From an uncultured Armatimonadota bacterium (lineage in GTDB: Bacteria > Armatimonadota > Armatimonadia > Armatimonadales > Armatimonadaceae): a stretch of 5,882 bases of DNA. A program made the translations under genes and the position numbers. Shown one piece after another: positions 1 through 4,616 of the stretch (position 1 is the stretch's first letter; every line of letters starts with the position of its first letter). Where the stretch lies: positions 1-5,882 of the forward strand of contig CAIYBQ010000151.1 of assembly GCA_903924445.1 (NCBI GenBank), in the 5' to 3' direction. The notes below the pieces were generated by a model. It was not told where the DNA came from. It did no database searches and saw only the letters and a program-made list of their open reading frames with translations.

Positions 1-1261
1 TGCCAGGCTTTATCCGAACGGTGTAGGTGGTGCGACCTTTGAAAGCGCCCTGAAGGGTGATGCTGTTTCCCCCCGGGTAGAGCTCATACTGGTCGACCTT
101 TGGGGAAATCTCGAATTGCGCCCGGGTGATCGTCTTCGGATCGACAGGATTTGTGAACTGAAACGTCCACGGCATATCGGGGCGGCATGGCTGGTTTGTA
201 TCCCAGGTGCACTGACTTCTAGTGAGCTTGAAGGGTCCGTAGGTTGAGAAGCCGAAGTTACTTTGGTGAAGACTCGGGCGCGGGCCCTCGCCAAATGTCT
301 GCCCAGGAGGCACTTCGACACCAACCTGCGCTCCGGTTGGCAGCGGACGGAGTGGCTTGAAATGCAGCGTGCGCTTACGATTTGCGGCATCTTTGTCGGT
401 CGGCTCAACAACACGAATCGGAACTCTCGCCCCATCAACACTGACCCGTACAGCTCTAAGTGCCGCTGCCTGGTTGATTTCCTGGTTCCATGTGATGAAC
501 ATCGTTGGGTCAAGCGGATGTCCACCGCCTTGTGGTCCTCTCGCGACGACCTGAAGGAGCGGCGTGTAGATGTGCTCGGTGACTGCCGTATCGAGGGTTT
601 TCCCAGAAATGGACCGTGTCCCAGCGGGGATGGTCACAACGTAATCGGTCGCATTCTTGAGACGTTGTCCAGATCCAAACTCGAAAACAAGTGTCTGTGT
701 GCCAAGCCAGCGCCATTTGCCATCCGTGGATGGCGATATCTTCGCGGGAACCTGTTCGGCCAGCTCATCCACGCTGCTCAGAGGGACCATCGGCTGGTTG
801 AAGTTGACCGTAATCCGGTCTATCGGTCCGACTTCGCCATTTGGGGTGATACTTCGAATTGCCAGAGGGCCGGCATCAACAGCAGGCTTTTGCCCTGCTG
901 GCGCTGGAGGGAATGTCGAAGGAACAGTCGCGCCTGGTCGCGGCGGCGGCATGCTGTTCTCAGGTGCACGGAAGGGAAGCTGATCCGTTTCGTCCTTGGG
1001 TAGCGCAGGAACACGCTTTAAGATTGCATCGGCGTCCGTATCCGAAAGCATGGTCACAGGACCGGGCTTGAGCCGTTCATTGGATGCTTTACGCCGGTCG
1101 CCATCGCGTAAACGGAAGTCGATCCCCGAATCAGCCATTTTTGTCGCTGGAGGTGCAGGTCGGCCACGCTGGAGGACACCACCAATGGTGGCGCCGCATC
1201 CAATTGCAAGAATGGCCATCCCCAAAATGAATCTATTCGAATGCTTGCTACGCTGGATCAT
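1..1261 (-). CDS. Alpha-2-macroglobulin family protein, N-terminal part (3' end beyond window)
   Basis: This frame is open from ATG at 1261 to the left edge: 420 codons with no stop. Residues 1-10 are polar and basic; about 11-30 (FILGMAILAI then GCGATIGGVL) form a signal anchor. Cys22 could be a lipid-attachment site, but the lipobox (A-I-G-C) is poor and hydrophobicity continues past it, so a membrane anchor is as likely. A charged stretch and a Pro-rich linker (about 97-128) follow. Residues 131-240 resemble the first macroglobulin domain of bacterial A2M proteins: ITPNGEV, VNFNQPMVPL, GKWRWLGTQTLVFEF, YVVTIPAGT. A second Ig-like domain spans about 241-345, and a third begins near the C351/C359 pair with FTNPVDPKTI. 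Family members usually exceed 1,500 residues and act in the periplasm as protease traps, often with a thioester CxEQ, which would lie outside the window. The start is supported by AGGGAG nine bases upstream. Met15 is an in-frame alternative. The family call is confident; thioester status is unknown. Confidence 0.88.
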   Translation of the reverse strand, partial: MIQRSKHSNRFILGMAILAIGCGATIGGVLQRGRPAPPATKMADSGIDFRLRDGDRRKASNERLKPGPVTMLSDTDADAILKRVPALPKDETDQLPFRAPENSMPPPRPGATVPSTFPPAPAGQKPAVDAGPLAIRSITPNGEVGPIDRITVNFNQPMVPLSSVDELAEQVPAKISPSTDGKWRWLGTQTLVFEFGSGQRLKNATDYVVTIPAGTRSISGKTLDTAVTEHIYTPLLQVVARGPQGGGHPLDPTMFITWNQEINQAAALRAVRVSVDGARVPIRVVEPTDKDAANRKRTLHFKPLRPLPTGAQVGVEVPPGQTFGEGPRPSLHQSNFGFSTYGPFKLTRSQCTWDTNQPCRPDMPWTFQFTNPVDPKTITRAQFEISPKVDQYELYPGGNSITLQGAFKGRTTYTVRIKPG

Positions 1262-1270
1262 TTCAACCGG

Positions 1271-1276
1271 CTCCCT
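1271..1276 (-). promoter_or_regulatory. Ribosome binding site of the macroglobulin gene
   Basis: On the minus strand this reads AGGGAG, nine bases before the ATG at 1261. It favours Met1 over the in-frame Met15 and places the hydrophobic anchor inside the protein. Confidence 0.6.
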
Positions 1277-1355
1277 GTCAAAAGCGACAAGGCTTAGATA
1301 CCACAGGTTGGCGGATGCTTCAGACGCCAAGGGCGATCAGAGTCTGACAGTAATC

Positions 1356-1415
1356 CCTCAACCTCAACCTCAACCTCAACCTCAACCTCAACCTCAACCT
1401 CAACCTCAACCTCAA
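1356..1415. repeat. Hexanucleotide tandem repeat, (CCTCAA) x 10
   Basis: Ten perfect head-to-tail copies of CCTCAA (TTGAGG on the minus strand) fill exactly 60 bases with no interruption. The tract lies between the candidate minus-strand promoter and the macroglobulin start codon, so it would sit at the start of that gene's untranslated leader. Perfect copies imply recent slippage or gene conversion. Each TTGAGG matches the -35 consensus TTGACA at four of six positions. Because the unit is six bases, copy changes alter length by half-turn-like steps without affecting any reading frame. Confidence 0.97.
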
Positions 1416-1418
1416 AGC

Positions 1419-1448
1419 ATAATCAATCTGTTATCTATATTCTGTCTA
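1419..1448 (-). promoter_or_regulatory. Candidate promoter for the macroglobulin gene
   Basis: On the minus strand TAGACA (1448-1443, five of six to TTGACA) is followed after 18 bases by GATTAT (1424-1419, four of six to TATAAT). Transcription would begin near 1412, just before the hexamer array, giving a leader of about 150 bases. The element shares words with the plus-strand candidate at 1700-1731. It was found by consensus matching only, and this phylum's promoters are poorly characterised. Confidence 0.35.
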
Positions 1449-1501
1449 GTTTAGTACTTGGTACGAATCTTGCACCGCACTTGTATGTCGTAGTGAGGAA
1501 A

Positions 1502-1575
1502 GCGCCGGGAACGCTGACATCACGTAGATGCGACAAGCTTCATTGAAAGAGGTGGTGGACATGCGCCGGGAACGC
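1502..1575. repeat. 13-base direct repeat pair (1502-1514 and 1563-1575)
   Basis: GCGCCGGGAACGC occurs at 1502-1514 and again at 1563-1575, 61 bases start to start, close to six helical turns. The second copy begins at the last base of the ATG of the possible small gene at 1561. An exact 13-base match inside one short intergenic region is unlikely by chance and could be a protein binding site, but no known operator is recognised. Confidence 0.6.
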
Positions 1576-1698
1576 AGTGCAGCACCTCTTGTTCGCTTTG
1601 AGCGTGATCTCAAATCTGACAATAATGGAAACCTAAACCGCTGTATGGGAGTTGAATCCTCCGAACGGCAGATGCCGAATATTTGGAAATATCGTTAA
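1561..1698 (+). CDS. Possible small protein of 45 residues, function unknown
   Basis: An open frame runs from ATG at 1561 to TAA at 1696-1698 and encodes a polar, charged 45-residue peptide starting MRRERSAAPLVRFERDLKSD and ending PNIWKYR. It has no membrane segment, cysteine pair or motif that I recognise. What favours a real gene is AGAGGTG at 1548-1554, six bases before the ATG, which is the best ribosome binding site in the window. The frame also extends upstream to an in-frame ATG at 1528 (56 residues), but that start has no binding site. The stop falls one base before the palindrome at 1699. Codon use is not decisive. It could equally be a chance frame in regulatory DNA. Confidence 0.3.
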   Translation: MRRERSAAPLVRFERDLKSDNNGNLNRCMGVESSERQMPNIWKYR

Positions 1699-1713
1699 TT
1701 AGACAGCGTCTAA
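1699..1713. promoter_or_regulatory. Perfect palindrome, putative operator
   Basis: TTAGAC-AGC-GTCTAA is a perfect 6-3-6 inverted repeat. It overlaps the -35 word TAGACA of the candidate plus-strand promoter. A half-site, CTAGACAG, lies in the candidate minus-strand promoter at about 1442-1449. The size and placement suit a dimeric helix-turn-helix repressor or activator. No regulator gene is in the window. Confidence 0.45.
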
Positions 1714-1731
1714 ACTAAAAATCATTATAGT
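1700..1731 (+). promoter_or_regulatory. Candidate promoter for the prepilin gene
   Basis: TAGACA (1700-1705, five of six to TTGACA) is followed after 17 bases by CATTAT (1723-1728, four of six). An overlapping TATAGT (1726-1731, five of six) gives a 20-base spacer. Transcription would begin near 1735-1738, so the transcript would start at the hairpin at 1736 and have a leader of about 90 bases before ATG 1826. Confidence 0.4.
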
Positions 1732-1735
1732 TACC

Positions 1736-1783
1736 ATTGCCGACATTGATAATCGGCGATAACTTCAGTCGGTGATTGTCGCC
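1736..1783 (+). promoter_or_regulatory. Mutually exclusive hairpins in the prepilin leader
   Basis: ATTGCCGA (1736-1743) can pair with TCGGCGAT (1753-1760): eight pairs with one G-U and a nine-base loop. GGCGATAA (1755-1762) can instead pair with TTGTCGCC (1776-1783): eight pairs with one G-U and a 13-base loop. The two stems share 1755-1760, so only one can form at a time. This is the arrangement of an attenuator or RNA switch, but there is no T-run and no known riboswitch class is recognised. Confidence 0.35.
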
Positions 1784-1825
1784 ATTCCTGAACAACACTC
1801 TCGCAGCAAGAACAGATTCATAGTC

Positions 1826-2587
1826 ATGCAACAGAAATCAGCCTTTACCCTCATCGAACTACTGGTCGTCATTGCCATCATCGCAATCCTTGCTGCGATT
1901 CTTTTCCCTGTCTTTGCAACAGCACGTGAGAAGGCTCGGCAGGCACAGAGCCTGAGCTACGTTAAGCAGGTCGGGATGGCGGTCGCGATGTACGTTCAGG
2001 ACTGGGAAACCTACCCACTGTCCAGCTCGCCAAGTAGCCAACAGCCGCGGACACGCTGGCCGGATGGTCTCCTCCCCTACACCAAAAACACTACGATATT
2101 CCGCGCTCCAGGGGCGCTTCCAGACACGTTCTTGAAGCCATTCGCAACCGTACCGACAGCCCTCTATGGCGGCTATGGCTACAACTACCAATACCTCGGG
2201 AACAGCCGCTTTCCATTCGCGGCCACCGATGCCGATATCACCGCCCCAGCCGAAACCATCGCGATCGCAGACACGCTTGGCTGCAGCTACGACCGCAAAG
2301 TTTTAAACGTCGGAAACTACGTCATCGATCCACCGCTACCAAGCAACCGTGGCTCCCGTCCGCAATCACCAGCCGATGGTTTTTACGGAGCGCCGGGTAC
2401 TTCCGAATGTTCAGGAGCGGCAGGGTGTCGTGCTCTCCCAGCGGAACGACATTCGAAAATGGTTACCGTTGGCTTCGCCGATGGCCACGCCAAAGCAATG
2501 CGCCTTACCACCTTGGATGACTTCAATCGTGATGGCATTGCAGACAACGGCTGGTGGAACGGTCACGGGGACCCGACTAAGCGCTAA
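1826..2587 (+). CDS. DUF1559-type prepilin with H-X9-DG motif
   Basis: The product is 253 residues. It opens with the short leader MQQKSA, then FTLIELLVVIAIIAILAAIL (7-26), the N-methylated pilin helix with its conserved Glu (E11). Prepilin peptidase would cut between Ala6 and Phe7. Alanine replaces the usual glycine at that point, which is uncommon but tolerated in some pilins. LFPVFATAREKARQAQS continues the helix, followed by YVKQVGMAVAMYVQDWETYP. The globular part is rich in Tyr, Pro and Gly. Near the C-terminus H-SKMVTVGFA-DG matches the H-X9-DG signature of this family. These proteins are exported pseudopilins or minor pilins; their assembly partners are not in the window. ATG 1826 is chosen because it gives a standard short leader. 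An in-frame GTG at 1772 would add 18 residues and lies inside the leader hairpins. No strong Shine-Dalgarno is visible. The phosphatase gene follows after 93 bases. Confidence 0.9.
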   Translation: MQQKSAFTLIELLVVIAIIAILAAILFPVFATAREKARQAQSLSYVKQVGMAVAMYVQDWETYPLSSSPSSQQPRTRWPDGLLPYTKNTTIFRAPGALPDTFLKPFATVPTALYGGYGYNYQYLGNSRFPFAATDADITAPAETIAIADTLGCSYDRKVLNVGNYVIDPPLPSNRGSRPQSPADGFYGAPGTSECSGAAGCRALPAERHSKMVTVGFADGHAKAMRLTTLDDFNRDGIADNGWWNGHGDPTKR

Positions 2588-2667
2588 CAAACTCCGAGCG
2601 GATGCCCAGTGCTCCATTAATGCAGGCGGCGGATTTACAGCAGATAATGCAGCACCAATCCACGTTT

Positions 2668-2671
2668 GGAG
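2668..2671 (+). promoter_or_regulatory. Ribosome binding site of the phosphatase-superfamily gene
   Basis: GGAG lies nine bases before the ATG at 2681. It supports that start rather than the in-frame TTG at 2666, which would overlap the site and place charged residues ahead of the signal peptide. Confidence 0.55.
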
Positions 2672-2680
2672 CATCCACGC

Positions 2681-3805
2681 ATGATCCTCTCCCGTAAGTC
2701 GCTTATCTCTGCCGCAATTCTGCTCGCCGCCGCCGCGCCGACGGTAGCATCTCCAAGTACCAAAACCACCTCCGCGCAAAAGCAGAAAACAGAGCGTGTC
2801 ATCGTCCTGATGCTGGATGGCCTGCGCTGGCAGGAAGTCTTCAGCGGCGCCGATAGCACCCTGATGAATAAGGAAAATGGCTCGGTCAAGGACATCGATG
2901 CCCTCAAAAAGAAGTTCTGGCGCGACACACCTGAGGCCCGCCGCGAGACCCTGATGCCTTTCTTTTGGCAGGTCATCTCCCGCGAAGGACAGCTCCACGG
3001 TAACAAAACATTAGGCTCCAGCGTCACCGTCACCAACAAACTCAACTTCTCCTACCCTGGCTACAACGAAACCCTCACGGGGTATGTTGACCCAAAGGTG
3101 AACTCAAACGACAAAATTCCAAATGCGAACAAAACCGTTTTTGAATGGCTGAACACGCTCCCACAGTTCAATGGAAGCGTCGCGGCATTTGGCGCATGGG
3201 ATGTCTTTCCAAGCATCTTCAATGTCGAACGCTGCGGCTTTCCAGTCAATGCAGGCTACCAACCGTTTACACTGCTCCCGGGTAACCCGGTCATCGATGC
3301 GATGAATGCCCTAAAACGGGACATGCCACGCCGCTGGGGCGGCGAGCCATATGATGCCATCACCTTCCAGACCGCGATGGAATACCTCAAAGTAAAGAAG
3401 CCAAAGGTCTTCTTTCTGAGTCTTGGCGAAACGGATGAATGGGCGCACGAAGGCGAGTACGACCGCTATCTCGAATCCGCCCAGATGTCCGACAGGCTGT
3501 TTGGCGAGCTCTGGTCCACGGTTCAGAAGATGCCTGAGTATCGCGGCAAAACAACGCTGATCATCGCGACCGACCACGGACGCGGCGGCGCCCCACGCGG
3601 ATGGGAAAGCCATGGAGCGACCATCGCTGGTGCGGAGGACATCTGGCTGGCCGTCCTCGGCCCTGACACGCCAGCACTTGGAGAAATCAAATCATCCAAG
3701 CTGACACAAAGCCAAATCGCAGCGACCATCGCCAAAGCTCTTGGCAAGAACTACAGCCAGGTTCAACCCCGCGCCGCAGTCCCTGCCCCGGTTTTCAATC
3801 GCTAA
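2681..3805 (+). CDS. Secreted alkaline-phosphatase-superfamily hydrolase (phosphodiesterase/sulfatase-like)
   Basis: The product has 374 residues. MILSRKSLISAAILLAAAAPTVAS is a clear signal peptide, probably cleaved near residue 23, so the enzyme acts in the periplasm or outside. The catalytic set of the alkaline phosphatase superfamily is complete: D46 in VLMLDGLRWQEVF, a likely nucleophile S124 in NFSYPGYNETLTG (the position of the NPP-family Thr), D252 and H256 in GETDEWAHEG, D298-H299 in IIATDHGRGG, and H311 in WESHGAT. These would bind two metal ions, usually zinc, and cleave phosphate or sulfate esters. The layout is closest to the type I phosphodiesterase/nucleotide pyrophosphatase group, but the substrate cannot be read from sequence. 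It follows the prepilin by 93 bases on the same strand with no clear terminator between, so co-transcription is possible. GATAAT at 2643-2648 could be a -10 box but lacks a good -35. It converges with the kinase-like gene. Confidence 0.88.
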   Translation: MILSRKSLISAAILLAAAAPTVASPSTKTTSAQKQKTERVIVLMLDGLRWQEVFSGADSTLMNKENGSVKDIDALKKKFWRDTPEARRETLMPFFWQVISREGQLHGNKTLGSSVTVTNKLNFSYPGYNETLTGYVDPKVNSNDKIPNANKTVFEWLNTLPQFNGSVAAFGAWDVFPSIFNVERCGFPVNAGYQPFTLLPGNPVIDAMNALKRDMPRRWGGEPYDAITFQTAMEYLKVKKPKVFFLSLGETDEWAHEGEYDRYLESAQMSDRLFGELWSTVQKMPEYRGKTTLIIATDHGRGGAPRGWESHGATIAGAEDIWLAVLGPDTPALGEIKSSKLTQSQIAATIAKALGKNYSQVQPRAAVPAPVFNR

Positions 3806-3813
3806 TCGCTAAT
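3797..3813. repeat. 7-base tandem duplication spanning two convergent stop codons
   Basis: AATCGCT-AATCGCT-AAT is a 7-base unit repeated in tandem. The plus-strand phosphatase gene stops in it (TAA 3803-3805), and so does the minus-strand kinase-like gene (CTA at 3809-3811, read as TAG). The genes are 3 bases apart with no room for a separate terminator. Confidence 0.8.
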
Positions 3814-4597
3814 CTTCATCCTCAACGAGAATCACACCGTGTGCCGGTGGCAACCCCGCCGCCACACGGTAGTGATCCGCAAGTGCCTGAACCGTCGTAA
3901 ATCGGTCGCTCGGATCCGCCTGGGTTGCGTGGTCGATTACGTCATCGACATCCTCGACGCCATCCGGGAGGAGAATACTTATCAGCTTTCCGATATTGAA
4001 CACATTCGTTCGCTGATCCAACCAAGCGCCCTGCACAAACTCCTCGGGTGCCATCAAGCGATTGGACCCGTAATTTTGCTCTGCCTCGAGCTTAAAGCCA
4101 TCCCCGCGCCGCGATAGGTCCCAGTCAAAACACCAGACTTTGACATTTTCAAAATCAAGCAGGATGTTGCCAAGGTAGGCATCCACCAAAATGAAACCAA
4201 GCTCGACGACTGCCGCGTAGGCATCCACGATGTCTCCGACCAGCTTTGCGCGTACCGCAAGTGAAATGGTCAGAAAGGCTTCGAGGACATCCGGGTTACT
4301 CAGCGGAAATCCAGCAACCTTGGGATAGACGACGATAAGGCCATCGGATGCCGACAGCATCATCAGCGTAGGAACAATGCTTGTATGCGCCTGGCTACTC
4401 GCGATTTCTGTCTCGACGGCCGCACGCTCATGTTCATTGCTTGGGTAGACCGTGATGACCATCGCATCCGTGTGGAACATCAGCTTCGTCTCATCCGCGT
4501 GCTCAAGCGGCTGCGCATGCGGCAGGCTTCCCATAATCCAGCTCTCGGCTGTCACTCCAGACATTACACTATCCAATCCGATGCTGGCATCCAACAT
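3809..4597 (-). CDS. Ser/Thr protein kinase-like protein, degenerate ATP site
   Basis: This is a 262-residue cytosolic protein with no signal or membrane segment. Kinase landmarks: RAAVETEIA (about 58-66), giving the helix-C Glu; the catalytic loop VDAYLGNILLD with D139 and N144; D158-W-D160 at the DFG position; LMAPEEF (181-187) for APE; and DPSDRF with R232. QRTNVFNIGKLISILL fits the helix F-G region. It resembles a family I recall with GS-RFMAPEEF and VFTLGR motifs. No Gly-rich loop is visible, and MVITVYP puts Thr49 where VAIK has Lys, so catalysis is doubtful, although Asp and Asn of the catalytic loop remain. It could be a pseudokinase, an atypical kinase or a small-molecule phosphotransferase. 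The start is ATG 4597; TTG at 4600 adds one residue, and Met12 (4564), with a weak GGAT ahead, is an alternative. It lies 19 bases downstream of the propeller gene, probably co-transcribed. Confidence 0.7.
   Translation of the reverse strand: MLDASIGLDSVMSGVTAESWIMGSLPHAQPLEHADETKLMFHTDAMVITVYPSNEHERAAVETEIASSQAHTSIVPTLMMLSASDGLIVVYPKVAGFPLSNPDVLEAFLTISLAVRAKLVGDIVDAYAAVVELGFILVDAYLGNILLDFENVKVWCFDWDLSRRGDGFKLEAEQNYGSNRLMAPEEFVQGAWLDQRTNVFNIGKLISILLPDGVEDVDDVIDHATQADPSDRFTTVQALADHYRVAAGLPPAHGVILVEDED
3836..3870. repeat. Inverted repeat in the 3' end of the kinase-like gene
   Basis: ACCGTGTG (3836-3843) and CACACGGT (3863-3870) are perfect 8-base complements around 19 bases, and GGTGGC/GCCGCC (about 3846-3863) can add inner pairs. 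It lies 31 bases past the phosphatase stop, where a bidirectional stop for convergent transcripts would be useful. Neither strand has a T-run after it, so it is not a standard factor-independent terminator. It encodes part of RVAAGLPPAHGV. Confidence 0.5.
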
Positions 4598-4616
4598 CAA
4601 CCCACTAAATGTTTTC

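Larger units (their letters stand above)
1262..1825. other. Divergent intergenic regulatory region
   Basis: This 564-base stretch separates the macroglobulin gene (minus) from the prepilin gene (plus). No large gene is visible in it. From left to right it holds the minus-strand leader, the ten-copy CCTCAA array, a candidate minus-strand promoter, two copies of a 13-base repeat, a possible small gene, a palindrome overlapping a candidate plus-strand promoter, and a hairpin-rich leader. The parts near 1416-1460 and 1680-1740 are clearly more AT-rich than the flanking genes, as expected for promoters. Confidence 0.75.

Noticed and set aside
10..525. Minus-strand frame of 171 residues
   Set aside because: It overlaps the macroglobulin frame in another register and is Ser/Arg-rich without motifs.
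263..1003. Long plus-strand open frame opposite the macroglobulin gene
   Set aside because: Its translation is Arg/Cys/Trp-rich with no domain, while the minus-strand frame gives a continuous recognisable macroglobulin sequence.
1276..1281. Perfect TTGACA on the minus strand
   Set aside because: It lies 14 bases before the macroglobulin ATG, so transcription would start inside the gene; it overlaps the ribosome binding site and has no upstream role.
1356..1415. Array considered as a CRISPR
   Set aside because: The unit is six bases with no spacers and no cas genes are present.
996..1454. Plus-strand frame containing a Pro-Gln repeat
   Set aside because: The PQ run is only the CCTCAA array read in frame. 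The rest is antisense to the macroglobulin N-terminus and has no domain.
1772..1825. GTG start extending the prepilin by 18 residues
   Set aside because: It would give an atypical leader before the cleavage site, has no ribosome binding site, and lies in the leader hairpins. ATG 1826 gives a normal leader.
2411..3045. Two minus-strand frames across the prepilin end and phosphatase start
   Set aside because: They lie opposite well-supported genes and show no domain features.
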